From SpSt-333 sp964371615 (GTDB lineage Bacteria; Bacteroidota; Ignavibacteria; UBA10030; UBA8401), in the NCBI GenBank assembly GCA_964371615.1, contig CAYJMS010000007.1, forward strand, positions 1 through 64,000: a DNA stretch of 64,000 nt. Direction: 5' to 3'. The position numbers and the translations under genes are program-made. Below the pieces are notes generated by a model, which saw nothing but the letters and a program-made list of their open reading frames with translations, searched no databases and had not been told where the DNA came from. Shown here piece after piece: positions 1 through 8,634 of the stretch (position 1 is its first letter; each line of letters begins with the position of its first letter).

Positions 1-61
1 GACTCGAACCTGGAACCCACTGATTAAGAGTCAGTTGCTCTACCAATTGAGCCATAGGTGC
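1..61 (-). tRNA. tRNA-Lys (CTT anticodon), 3' end cut by window edge
   Basis: Read on the minus strand from base 61, the sequence folds as a tRNA. It has a 7-base acceptor 5' half (GCACCTA), TG, a D-stem GCTC/GAGC around AATTGGTA, an anticodon stem ACTGA/TCAGT with loop CTCTTAA (anticodon CTT, lysine AAG codons), a variable loop, and the start of the T-arm with TTCGAGT. The rest of the T-stem and the acceptor 3' strand lie before base 1. It probably lies downstream of secG on the same strand. Confidence 0.93.
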
Positions 62-184
62 ATTTTGTTGACAACAATATACACAATGATGAGGAAAGTT
101 TAAACTTAAAAAAATTGAGAAGGAGTGCCCCCATCCTCTGAATTCAGTCTCTCGTCGAAATATGTTCTCATTCGAAAACTTTAT

Positions 185-218
185 AAAAAAAACCCATAGC
201 AAAATAGTGCAATGGGTT
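185..218 (-). terminator. Rho-independent terminator after secG
   Basis: On the minus strand AACCCAT (212-218) pairs with ATGGGTT (191-197) around a 14-base loop, followed by a run of T (complement of the A-run 185-190). It lies 26 bases beyond the secG stop, so it should end the secG transcript before the tRNA. Confidence 0.75.
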
Positions 219-243
219 TTTGGATTAAAATTTCAGTCGGTGA

Positions 244-576
244 TTACGGATTTACTTGTGCAGGTTGTTCCTGTACCGGAATTTGCGGCGCCGGCACTGT
301 CGTTTGTTGACCGCTTTGGATCACAGAATCCTGACTTTTACCTTTTCCCGGGAGAAAAAACAAATTTATAACCAATGCCAGAAGGATGAAAGCACCGGCA
401 AGATAGGATGTGGATTTTGAAAGAAAATCCGATGCTCTCCGGACTCCGAATACCGTTCCTATATTGCTTCCGCCAAATCCGGCGGCGAGCCCTCCTCCTT
501 TGCTGTTTTGCATCAGGATGATAACGATTAAAAGGACAGATATAATGATCTCAAGCAGAACCAAAAACGTGTACAT
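244..576 (-). CDS. secG: SecG, preprotein translocase subunit
   Basis: Small inner-membrane subunit of the SecYEG channel that helps SecA-driven protein export. The 110-residue product has the family layout: a first membrane helix (about residues 3-22), the conserved cytoplasmic loop with LMQNSKGGGLAAGFGG followed by the G..FG.RRA..FL segment, and a second helix (about 57-76). A Pro/Gln-rich C-terminal tail of about 30 residues follows, as is common in Bacteroidota-type SecG. It is transcribed divergently from the metallophosphoesterase gene. The 71-base AT-rich gap between them must carry both promoters. Confidence 0.95.
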   Translation of the reverse strand: MYTFLVLLEIIISVLLIVIILMQNSKGGGLAAGFGGSNIGTVFGVRRASDFLSKSTSYLAGAFILLALVINLFFLPGKGKSQDSVIQSGQQTTVPAPQIPVQEQPAQVNP

Positions 577-647
577 TGTGTTCCTTATGTTAATATATTA
601 TGTTATAAATTATAAAAATTTTGTAGAAAAATCAAGGATTTGCTTCA

Positions 648-1871
648 ATGATGTTCAGATTGGTGACAATCGCATTCATTCTATTGGGCCAATGGTACCT
701 TTTGAGACGCGTACTAAAATACGCGGCGACATTGGCGTTTATGCCCTCATGGTATCGAACTGTAATTATCACACTGTTCGTTATTTTCAATATTCCGCTT
801 ATGTTTGTTTATCTATACCTCTGGCGGTTGACCCAAATGCCCGATTCCATCCTAATACTGATGACACCATTCTTCATCTGGCATATTGCAACATTATTCA
901 TTTTTTTAATCCTTCTTGTGTCTCATATAATTACACTGCCATTTAAAATAGCAAAAAAAACAGCAACCGTGCATCCCATAGTAAAGGAATATGTTGATAC
1001 CATGAAAACATCAGCTCAATACCAACAATTTGATTTTTCCCGAAGAGCATTTTTGCATAAAGGTGTCATCGGTTTGTCGGCCTATTCTTTTATTGGTGCC
1101 ACCGCCGGAGTTGTCGGCAAGGATGAGTACGAGATTATTCGCACGACAGTCACCATACCAAATTTGCCGCAAGAGTTTAGAGGATTCACCATCGGAATGA
1201 TGAGCGATATTCATTCCAGCGTTTTCATGAACAAAGACGACATGTCGGAATATGTCTCTATCATGAATTCATTAAAAACCGATCTCGTTGTTGTCACCGG
1301 CGACATGGTCAATAGTCAAACAGAGGAAGTCTATCCATTTGCCGAGGCCTTTTCCAATTTGAAAGCGGATTACGGGATATACGGTGTACTGGGCAATCAC
1401 GACTTCTTTGCGAAGAATGTCGATCTCGTTGCCAAAGAGATCGATGGATGCGGAGTGAAGTTACTCCGTAACGATGCCGTAAAGATTCTCAAGAACAATT
1501 CATACCTTAACCTTGTCGGAGTCGACGACATCGGCCGGAAAACCGATCCGGATGATTATCTTACCCGGGCGCTCGCTTCAGTCAAGAACGAACTTCCCAA
1601 AATACTCCTTTGCCATAAACCGTACTACTTTGAAAATGCTACAAATATGAACATCGATCTGACGCTCAGCGGACATACACACGGTGGCCAGGTCGTCTTT
1701 GGCATTGTAGACCGCACTCCAATATCCCTGGCGGCACTCGCATCCAAATATGTCGCTGGACTATATCGTATGGGACCGTCACAACTGTACGTCAATAAGG
1801 GAATCGGTTCGGTCGGTGTTCCATTCAGGATTAACTGCCCACCGGAGTTAACGGTAATCACACTAGCATAA
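648..1871 (+). CDS. Membrane-anchored calcineurin-like metallophosphoesterase
   Basis: The N-terminal 120 residues hold about four hydrophobic helices. The C-terminal domain has the complete calcineurin-like metallophosphoesterase signature: SDIH near residue 185, GDMV near 218, GNHD near 249, a lone His near 322 and GHTHGG near 342. These bind two metal ions, and the family includes YkuE-like enzymes. A twin-arginine-like string SRRAFL sits near residue 131, between the membrane part and the enzyme domain, so the catalytic domain may be exported by Tat. The substrate cannot be told from sequence. The first ATG follows a weak AAGGA. Confidence 0.88.
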   Translation: MMFRLVTIAFILLGQWYLLRRVLKYAATLAFMPSWYRTVIITLFVIFNIPLMFVYLYLWRLTQMPDSILILMTPFFIWHIATLFIFLILLVSHIITLPFKIAKKTATVHPIVKEYVDTMKTSAQYQQFDFSRRAFLHKGVIGLSAYSFIGATAGVVGKDEYEIIRTTVTIPNLPQEFRGFTIGMMSDIHSSVFMNKDDMSEYVSIMNSLKTDLVVVTGDMVNSQTEEVYPFAEAFSNLKADYGIYGVLGNHDFFAKNVDLVAKEIDGCGVKLLRNDAVKILKNNSYLNLVGVDDIGRKTDPDDYLTRALASVKNELPKILLCHKPYYFENATNMNIDLTLSGHTHGGQVVFGIVDRTPISLAALASKYVAGLYRMGPSQLYVNKGIGSVGVPFRINCPPELTVITLA

Positions 1872-2001
1872 CGGTGCTTCGGTGACGCATGCTGTCACCA
1901 TTATGCTTCCTCCCAATTTTAAAAAGGCAATTATTCCTCTGTTGCATTTCTGGATATTTTCTTGCACTATTTGAACACCAAAGAATATCAAGGAAATAGC
2001 A

Positions 2002-2571
2002 ATGGAAGTAACACAACAACCAGCACCAAAAGATGTCGGTTGGATCGAAGTAGTCGCCGGATGCATGTTCAGCGGAAAAACGGAAGAACTGATCAGAAGA
2101 TTGCGGCGCGCTCAAATCGCACGTCAAAAAGTAATGATCTTTAAACCCCGCATTGATAATCGGTACAGCAGCAATCAAATCGTTTCGCATAACACACAAG
2201 CTCTTGAATCTATCGTCATCGATAAAGCTGAAGAAATTCTGACGTTGTCGAAGGATGCCCACGTCATCGGCGTTGACGAAGCACAATTCTTCGACATGTC
2301 TATCGTTGGTGTTTGCGATAGGCTTGCCAACGAAGGGAAACGGGTGATTGTTGCCGGCTTGGATCAGGACTATCGCGGTGTACCATTCGAACCGATGCCG
2401 CAACTTCTTGCCATAGCGGAGTATATCACCAAAACTCTTGCGATTTGTGTCGTCTGTGGAAATCCCGCAGACAGAACACAGCGAAAAATTGCGAACGCAG
2501 ACCGCGTTGTCGTCGGGGCAGCCGATTCGTATGAAGCGCGCTGCCGGAAGTGTCATTATATTCCGGAATAG
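2002..2571 (+). CDS. tdk: Thymidine kinase (type II, zinc-containing)
   Basis: Phosphorylates thymidine with ATP in pyrimidine salvage. The 189-residue protein shows the P-loop G-x-M-F-S-G-K-T near residues 15-22, the Walker B-like DEAQFFD near 91-97, and the zinc site formed by C-x-x-C near 149-152 and C-x-x-C-H near 181-185. Length matches bacterial Tdk. The start is supported by AAGGAAA just upstream. It leads a nucleoside-salvage group with the following transporter and phosphorylase genes. Confidence 0.96.
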   Translation: MEVTQQPAPKDVGWIEVVAGCMFSGKTEELIRRLRRAQIARQKVMIFKPRIDNRYSSNQIVSHNTQALESIVIDKAEEILTLSKDAHVIGVDEAQFFDMSIVGVCDRLANEGKRVIVAGLDQDYRGVPFEPMPQLLAIAEYITKTLAICVVCGNPADRTQRKIANADRVVVGAADSYEARCRKCHYIPE

Positions 2572-2629
2572 CCGGCGAAATATGATGTTGCAGTAAATCC
2601 TTTTTTTTCAATAATCATACAAGGATTAC

Positions 2630-3979
2630 ATGGAATTGGAGTCGATTATTCGCGGTATCATCGGTGTCGTATTCATCATCGGCATCGCTTTCTTGTTTTC
2701 CAATAACAAGAAACGAATAAATTGGAAACTGGTCGGGATGGGTTTTCTGATCCAATTGACGTTCGCCATTTTTATCATCCATAGCGAAGTGCTTCGCTCC
2801 CTCTTCTTCCCTCTCGGATGGATTAAAGACGGAATCAATTGGCTTGGCGGCGCCGTTGTCAGTTTGTTGAATTTTACTAGCGAAGGTTCCCGATTTGTAT
2901 TCGGCAGACTAGCCGAAAATTCCGGGAGCGAAAGCCTGGGTTTCTATTTTGCTTTCCAGGTTTTGCCCACGATCATCTTTGTTTCATCATTGACATCCGT
3001 GCTCTACTATCTTGGAGTGCTGCAATTAGTGGTCAAAGGCATGGCGAAAGTCATGGTCAAACTCATGGGCACTTCCGGTGCAGAATCGCTTTCTAATACC
3101 GCCAACATCTTTGTCGGACAAACCGAAGCGCCGCTTCTCATTCGCCCTTTCATCGGTACAATGACCAATTCGGAACTGTACACAGTCATGTGCGGCGGTA
3201 TGGCTACCATCGCCGGCGGAGTCATGGCAAGTTATATCCAGATGCTCGGCCAGTCATTTGCTGAAGCGCACAACATACCGCTTGATGAAGCGCAAGTGAA
3301 ATTTGCCGTGCAACTGCTTGCCGCAAGCGCCATGGCGGCACCGGCATCGTTGGCTATTTCGAAAATTATTTTTCCGGAAACCGAGGAACCAAAGACGAAA
3401 GGAACAGTGAAACTTGAGGTGGAAAAAAATGCCTCTAATGTCATCGAAGCTGCCGCGACAGGTGCGGGAGACGGATTGCAATTGGCGTTAAATGTCGGCG
3501 GGATGTTGCTCGCGTTCATCGCTCTCATTGCCATGTTGAATTATTTATTGTCCGGCGCCGGCGATCTTTTCGGGATCAACGACTATTTGCGGGCGAATTT
3601 CGGCAAACCACTCTCTATGCAATTGATTCTTGGAAGCGTGCTTCAATTCCTGGCATTTGCCATCGGTGTCCCGTGGAGCGATGCTTTTACCTTTGGCAGC
3701 ATCTTCGGCACAAAAGTAGTACTCAATGAATTTGTGGCCTACCTCGATCTTGCCGGTGCCGTGAAAGCGGGCCTTCTTAGCGATAAGGGGACGATGATGG
3801 CAACCTATGCGCTGTGCGGATTCGCCAACTTCTCCTCCATTGCCATTCAAATAGGTGGAATCAGCCCCATGGCACCACATCGGAAAAAAGATATTGCCGC
3901 TCTCGGTTTAAAGGCTGTCCTTGGCGGATCATTAGCAACACTTATGACGGCAACGATTGCCGGAATTTTGGTAGGTTAA
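2630..3979 (+). CDS. nupC: Concentrative nucleoside transporter (NupC/CNT family)
   Basis: Cation-coupled nucleoside importer in the inner membrane. The 449-residue protein is hydrophobic throughout. It has three N-terminal helices, a gate-like region, and the conserved CNT stretch with SLSNTANIF-VGQTEAPL followed by CGGMATIAGGVMASY, where the substrate and cation bind. A second conserved segment in the C-terminal half contains CGFANFSSIAIQIGG. It lies 58 bases after tdk and 13 bases before purine nucleoside phosphorylase, which fits import followed by salvage. The exact nucleoside and coupling ion are not readable from sequence. Confidence 0.94.
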   Translation: MELESIIRGIIGVVFIIGIAFLFSNNKKRINWKLVGMGFLIQLTFAIFIIHSEVLRSLFFPLGWIKDGINWLGGAVVSLLNFTSEGSRFVFGRLAENSGSESLGFYFAFQVLPTIIFVSSLTSVLYYLGVLQLVVKGMAKVMVKLMGTSGAESLSNTANIFVGQTEAPLLIRPFIGTMTNSELYTVMCGGMATIAGGVMASYIQMLGQSFAEAHNIPLDEAQVKFAVQLLAASAMAAPASLAISKIIFPETEEPKTKGTVKLEVEKNASNVIEAAATGAGDGLQLALNVGGMLLAFIALIAMLNYLLSGAGDLFGINDYLRANFGKPLSMQLILGSVLQFLAFAIGVPWSDAFTFGSIFGTKVVLNEFVAYLDLAGAVKAGLLSDKGTMMATYALCGFANFSSIAIQIGGISPMAPHRKKDIAALGLKAVLGGSLATLMTATIAGILVG

Positions 3980-3992
3980 ATATCTATAGTCA

Positions 3993-4802
3993 ATGATAAA
4001 TGAAAGCGTAAAATATATTCAGTCTAAGATTTCCGACAAACCAAAAATCGGCATAATACTCGGTTCCGGTTTAGGAGATTTTGGATCGCGGGTGACCGAT
4101 CCTGTCGTCATTCCCACCGCACAAATTCCCAATTATCCAGTCTCAACGGTTCATGGTCATTCCGGGAAACTGATTTTTGGCACCGTTGAAAATGATGGAA
4201 AGGAATCCGCACAACTCGTTGTATTTCAAGGGAGAGTACATTTTTACGAAAGCAATTCGCTGGAACGAGTTGTGTATCCGATTGAAGTCGCTTCCGCATT
4301 GGGAATCGAAATGTTGCTCATTACAAATGCTGCCGGTGGTATCAATCGATCTTTTATCCCCGGCGATTTGATGCTCATTCGGGACTATATTAATTTAACA
4401 TTCGAAAATCCACTGGTTGGGAAAGCAATCAGAGCAAGTGAACGGATCACACATTATTTCGACAAGGACCTGATGTCGATAGCGAAAAGATCGGCCCGCA
4501 ATTTGAATATTCCAATTAAGGAAGGGGTGTATTGCTGGACGAAAGGACCATCGTATGAAACTGCCGCCGAAATCAGAATGATGGAAAAACTTGGCGCTGA
4601 TGCCGTGGGAATGTCGACAGTACCTGAAGTAATGACAGCCGTTCATTTAGGGATGAAAGTGCTGGGCATTTCCTGTATCACCAATTTATCTACCGGGATT
4701 TCTTCGTCGAAACTATCGCATGACGAAGTGACGGAAACCGCAAATTCTGCAAAAAATAATTTCACCTCGTTGGTAACCGGAATTCTGTTGGATGTAAATT
4801 AA
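3993..4802 (+). CDS. punA: Purine nucleoside phosphorylase (trimeric class)
   Basis: Cleaves purine nucleosides with phosphate to the base and ribose-1-phosphate. The 269 residues contain the phosphate-binding GSGLG near residue 25, GRVHFYE, the TNAAGGIN stretch, GPSYET-AEIR with the active-site Glu, MSTVPEV, and SCITNLSTG with the Asn that goes with 6-oxopurine (inosine/guanosine) preference in this class. It is third in the tdk-nupC-punA run, 13 bases from the transporter. The gene ends 37 bases from the convergent MFS gene, and no hairpin is visible between them. Confidence 0.94.
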   Translation: MINESVKYIQSKISDKPKIGIILGSGLGDFGSRVTDPVVIPTAQIPNYPVSTVHGHSGKLIFGTVENDGKESAQLVVFQGRVHFYESNSLERVVYPIEVASALGIEMLLITNAAGGINRSFIPGDLMLIRDYINLTFENPLVGKAIRASERITHYFDKDLMSIAKRSARNLNIPIKEGVYCWTKGPSYETAAEIRMMEKLGADAVGMSTVPEVMTAVHLGMKVLGISCITNLSTGISSSKLSHDEVTETANSAKNNFTSLVTGILLDVN

Positions 4803-4839
4803 TACATCATCGCACGATCCACTCTCCACTCACTTGAAT

Positions 4840-6141
4840 TCAGCGCAATCTATTCGAAACATACTTTTGATACAATAACAATGCTATCCCTGCAATGAAA
4901 CCGATTCCTGAGAAATATAACCAGATAAAGTGAGCTTTGTCGTATGCCGTCGCCAGCAGTTCGGGCGGAACGGTATTCGGATCAGGACAATAGGCAGTCA
5001 GAAGATAGCCTGAAAGCCCAAATCCAAGTAGGGATGCTAAGAATGAATGTAAGTGACCGAACCCAAGATACAATCCCTCTTCACCTTTCGGAGCTTGCAA
5101 TGAAAAGAATTCAAAATACCGCGGAGAAATGAAACATTCCGCCAAACCCTGCAGCACGATACCAATAATCATCATGACAGTTATGGGATGCGCAAAAAAA
5201 AGACCGAATATCGATAACGATTCGCCGGAATTTTGAGAAATCATTGATCCACTTGCCATCGCCACTGCGGAAAACGGCATAATAAACATACCCACCGACA
5301 TTGATGTTATCGCCCTGGCTTTTCTCATTATGTGTGTTATAAACACAACTGACAATACCACTACTAACGGATTGACGTTGGAGATCCATTCCGGCGATGC
5401 CCCCTCTCCCACCAGCCGAAGAACATATTTCGGCATTGTCGCGTACATTTGCTGTTGAATAATCCAAAAGCCGGTGACGATAATGATGAGCACTACCAAT
5501 CGGATGTTTGTTGAAACGCGGATGAACGCATTCCAGACTTCACGAAAAGATTTTCCATTTTCTTCCGACTTAGCCGTTCGATAAAAGAAAAACACCGACA
5601 GCAATGCGATCAACGAAAGAGCTGCGGAATAATAATTGATCGATTCAACCCCCCATTGCAATCGAAGCGGATATGCGAATGTTTTTCCCAGAAACGATCC
5701 TATATTCACCATACCGTAGAATATCGAATATCCTCTTGCCCTGGTAGCCTCGGTGGTATTTTTAGCAACGGTTCCGGTAATGATGGATTTGATAAATGAT
5801 CCGCCGACCATAGCGATAATAAGTGCTGGAATAACTGTAGTCTTATACGGGAGAAATCCCAGACTGAAATATCCGATCGTCAACAATGTAAATGCAAGAA
5901 TAATCGCTTTACGAAAACCAATCTTATCCGCCAATGCACCGGTAAAAGGAGGCAGGAAGAACATACCGGCGGAGAAGGCCCCGCTGATCCACGCCGCCCA
6001 AATATCATCGAATCCGACAACCCGGGAAAGATACAGGGTGATGGATATAAACATTGCGTAATATGCCGACCGTTCGAACAATTCGACGATATTCGCAGTC
6101 CAGAATACTTTTGGGAATTTCCAGGTGGCAGTGGAGTTCAT
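4840..6141 (-). CDS. MFS transporter resembling the POT/PTR2 peptide-transporter family
   Basis: A 433-residue polytopic protein with about 12 hydrophobic segments. Residues about 19-23 read ELFER, matching the E-x-x-E-R motif of helix 1 in proton-dependent oligopeptide transporters. A loop motif GALADKIGFRKAI matches MFS motif A after helix 2. A peptide or peptide-like substrate is therefore plausible but not proven, since many FCB members of this group are uncharacterised. It stands 28 bases upstream of DUF420-ctaB-ctaA in coordinates (downstream in transcription), so it may be read through from that operon. Confidence 0.8.
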   Translation of the reverse strand: MNSTATWKFPKVFWTANIVELFERSAYYAMFISITLYLSRVVGFDDIWAAWISGAFSAGMFFLPPFTGALADKIGFRKAIILAFTLLTIGYFSLGFLPYKTTVIPALIIAMVGGSFIKSIITGTVAKNTTEATRARGYSIFYGMVNIGSFLGKTFAYPLRLQWGVESINYYSAALSLIALLSVFFFYRTAKSEENGKSFREVWNAFIRVSTNIRLVVLIIIVTGFWIIQQQMYATMPKYVLRLVGEGASPEWISNVNPLVVVLSVVFITHIMRKARAITSMSVGMFIMPFSAVAMASGSMISQNSGESLSIFGLFFAHPITVMMIIGIVLQGLAECFISPRYFEFFSLQAPKGEEGLYLGFGHLHSFLASLLGFGLSGYLLTAYCPDPNTVPPELLATAYDKAHFIWLYFSGIGFIAGIALLLYQKYVSNRLR

Positions 6142-6169
6142 TGAGTTCCGATCAGAGTAATTTGAAGAA

Positions 6170-6592
6170 TTACGGTTTGAAGATGTGGTAAAGCATTACG
6201 TAGATCACTACCCCTGTCACGGAGACATACAACCACACGGGTAATGTTTTTTGTGCGATTTTTTTATGAAGGTCAAATGATCCGGATAAAGCTCGATAGA
6301 CCGTCAGAAGTGCCATCGGAGCCAATGCAGCCGCTAACACCGTGTGGGTGATGAGAATAGTGAAATATAATGGACGACTCCATCCTTCACCCTGAAACTT
6401 GACTGAACCGACAAAATAATGATACGTCAAATAGCTTACCAGAAACAGAACAGAACACAGTGCAGCGGAAAGCATCAGTCTTTTGTGTTGTTCTTTCCGA
6501 CCTGCTTTAATCTGCCGATAACCAAGTATCAATAGAAAAAAACACACGAAATTAAGGACCGCATTCAGTGTAGAAAGATCATTCAATGTCAT
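6170..6592 (-). CDS. DUF420 membrane protein, likely cytochrome oxidase assembly (CtaM/YozB-like)
   Basis: 140 residues with four predicted membrane helices and conserved His in LMLSAALCSVLFL-SYLTYHYF and ILITHTVLAAALAPMA, typical of DUF420. Relatives named YozB/CtaM in Firmicutes are needed to mature haem A-containing oxidases. The start overlaps the ctaB stop by 4 bases, and the gene follows ctaA-ctaB. The context therefore supports a role in haem A insertion or oxidase assembly. The oxidase subunits themselves are not in this window. Confidence 0.85.
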   Translation of the reverse strand: MTLNDLSTLNAVLNFVCFFLLILGYRQIKAGRKEQHKRLMLSAALCSVLFLVSYLTYHYFVGSVKFQGEGWSRPLYFTILITHTVLAAALAPMALLTVYRALSGSFDLHKKIAQKTLPVWLYVSVTGVVIYVMLYHIFKP

Positions 6593-7506
6593 GAGCCGGC
6601 CTTAAATATGATCATTGCAGAGAAGATAAGCGGCAGATAAAAAAGTGATGCAAAGAAGAGCCTTCGTGCAATCACACCGGAAGATTCATCCTTGACGGCA
6701 TCCTTAAATTTCCAACCGAAATACAGGAAGGCAGTTCCGACACACAATGCGACAGGGATATATTCCCATGTGACCAAGCCGACCATTGCCGGAGAGATAC
6801 CAACGAACAACAGAATAACCTGATTGAGAAATACATATCGTCCGACTTTCACCCCGGTTGTATCAACACTTGTTAACAATTTATATCCTGCATTCCGGTA
6901 ATCTTTCCGATATAACCAACCAATAGAATAGAAATGAGGCATTTGCCAAAAAAATAATATAGCAAACAAAGTTAAAGATTCTATCGAGAGCGAATTACTG
7001 ATGGCTGCCCATCCAATCAACGTCGGTAATGCTCCCGGTATAGCACCGATGATGGTCGAAACCGTTGAGATTCTCTTGAGTGGTGTGTACAAGAATACAT
7101 ACGTCATTGAAGTAATACCGGCTAAGAACGCCGTCAACCAATTTATTGTTGAAAGAATTAATATTCCCAAAAAAATGATTCCTGTACCAAAGAGCACCGA
7201 TTCACCCGGGGTCAAACGCCGGTCAGGTACCGGTCTTTTTTCAGTCCTTTTCATCAACGCATCTTCATCTCTTTCTATGTATTGGTTCAAGGCACCTGAT
7301 CCACCGCCTACCAGCAACGTACCGATTGCCAATAACAGTAATATCAATATTTGTGATTCATCCGGGACCTGAATTGCCAAAAAAGCACTTGCAACAGATG
7401 TGAATACCGAAAGGAGTGTCAATTCAGGTTTCATCAGCAACCAATAATCACGAATTCTTTCAGTAACAATCCGTTCTGTTTTTTGAACGGTCATTTTCTC
7501 AGCCAT
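6589..7506 (-). CDS. ctaB: Protohaem IX farnesyltransferase (haem O synthase)
   Basis: Integral-membrane UbiA-family prenyltransferase that farnesylates haem B to haem O. It shows the first Asp-rich site N-x-x-x-D (NQYIERDEDALMKRT) near residues 75-90, with RPVPDRRLTP after it, and a second polar site in IGWLYRKDYRNAGYKLL. I place the start at the ATG at 7506 (305 residues). AAGGGAAG lies about 8 bases upstream; the in-frame GTG at 7515 overlaps ctaA further. It overlaps ctaA by 8 bases and DUF420 by 4, indicating coupled translation. Confidence 0.95.
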   Translation of the reverse strand: MAEKMTVQKTERIVTERIRDYWLLMKPELTLLSVFTSVASAFLAIQVPDESQILILLLLAIGTLLVGGGSGALNQYIERDEDALMKRTEKRPVPDRRLTPGESVLFGTGIIFLGILILSTINWLTAFLAGITSMTYVFLYTPLKRISTVSTIIGAIPGALPTLIGWAAISNSLSIESLTLFAILFFWQMPHFYSIGWLYRKDYRNAGYKLLTSVDTTGVKVGRYVFLNQVILLFVGISPAMVGLVTWEYIPVALCVGTAFLYFGWKFKDAVKDESSGVIARRLFFASLFYLPLIFSAMIIFKAGS

Positions 7507-8500
7507 TGCGATCACTTCCCTTGCGAATTTTAATCAATTGTATGGTCGTAATGATACAGACGACTAAGGTCAACGCTCCTACCGCAACATGAGCCGTTGT
7601 GATAATAATTTCTTTTTTTGTCAGTACTGTCAACATGCCGAGGATAAACTGTACTGTTACAGCTGCAATAATGACTTTTCCGTTTCGCGAAAGAAAATGG
7701 GTTCCTCTATGCGAACGGTGCAGCGAATATCCGGTATACACTAACACGAATGTTACTGCATATGCCCAATATCTATGGAGAAGGTGTATCACAATCTGAT
7801 AGGATTCAATCGGTTGATCCCCTGTCCATTTTATACCAGACCGAATCAATTCTAAATTATATTCTTGCATCGCGGTATCGGATAATGCAGGAAAAAGCTG
7901 TCCGTACGCTAACGGAAAATCCGGAACAGCCAAACCGGAATAGGTATGCCGCAATATCGCTCCGAATAATAGTTGCAGAAAAACGAATGCGGATGCTGTC
8001 AGAGCGAATACTGTATGTCGCTTTATAGCATGGTTTTCAATGGTCTCTTGACGGAACCACCATTGCGAGGTGAACAGCGCTATTGATGAAATGATGCAGA
8101 AGAATATTTGCGCGGTCATTCCGTGCGCCACCGAAACCGACGTTGGCAATAAAAATATAACGGTGATGCCACCAAGAATTCCTTGTGCGACGACCAATCC
8201 CAACGCCGTCAATCCGAGAACACGGACCCATTTCCTTTTCTCTTTAATACCAAGCCACACCGCTAGAATCAGAGTGAGTAATCCAACGAATGATGCAAAC
8301 AGTCGATGTCCGTGTTCATATTTTATTCCGCCGACCCATTTATCGATTGGGTATGTGAACATATTTTCACCGTAGGTCGTCGGCCAATCTGGCACGGAAA
8401 GTCCCGAACCGGTACTAGTCACTAACCCGCCCAAAAAGATTAAGAGAAATGTGCTGACAGCAGTAACAACCGCAAATCGAAATAAACCGGAATTATACAT
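7499..8500 (-). CDS. ctaA: Haem A synthase
   Basis: Converts haem O to haem A for haem-copper oxidases. The 333-residue membrane protein has about eight helices in two similar halves. Each half carries the signature GLVTSTGSGLSVPDWP (residues about 26-41) or HTYSGLAVPDFP (second half). The haem-ligand and catalytic His lie in HGHRLF, VAHGMTAQ, LLHRYWAY and a late AHVAVG. It is first in the ctaA-ctaB-DUF420 operon. A 134-base gap separates it from the divergent peptidase gene and should hold both promoters. Confidence 0.95.
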   Translation of the reverse strand: MYNSGLFRFAVVTAVSTFLLIFLGGLVTSTGSGLSVPDWPTTYGENMFTYPIDKWVGGIKYEHGHRLFASFVGLLTLILAVWLGIKEKRKWVRVLGLTALGLVVAQGILGGITVIFLLPTSVSVAHGMTAQIFFCIISSIALFTSQWWFRQETIENHAIKRHTVFALTASAFVFLQLLFGAILRHTYSGLAVPDFPLAYGQLFPALSDTAMQEYNLELIRSGIKWTGDQPIESYQIVIHLLHRYWAYAVTFVLVYTGYSLHRSHRGTHFLSRNGKVIIAAVTVQFILGMLTVLTKKEIIITTAHVAVGALTLVVCIITTIQLIKIRKGSDRNG

Positions 8501-8556
8501 ATGAAATATTTCTTATTCGTAAGTAATCGACTTCCATGAAATATACTATTTTTTGC

Positions 8557-8571
8557 CTCTGTTTAACAGAG
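8557..8571. promoter_or_regulatory. Perfect 15-base palindrome in the ctaA/peptidase divergent gap (candidate operator)
   Basis: CTCTGTT-T-AACAGAG is a perfect inverted repeat with 7-base arms and a single central T. It lies 56 bases from the ctaA start and 63 bases from the peptidase start. It has no T-run, so it is not a terminator. A dimeric regulator site is plausible, but I know no matching consensus with confidence. Confidence 0.3.
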
Positions 8572-8634
8572 AGTTCTTGAATACAGATGCATTTATCCGT
8601 AAATTAAATTACACTTATCAAATACGGAGAGTTC

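Noticed and set aside
410..946. 178-residue plus-strand open frame
   Set aside because: It overlaps secG antisense and the start of the metallophosphoesterase in another frame, and has no family features.
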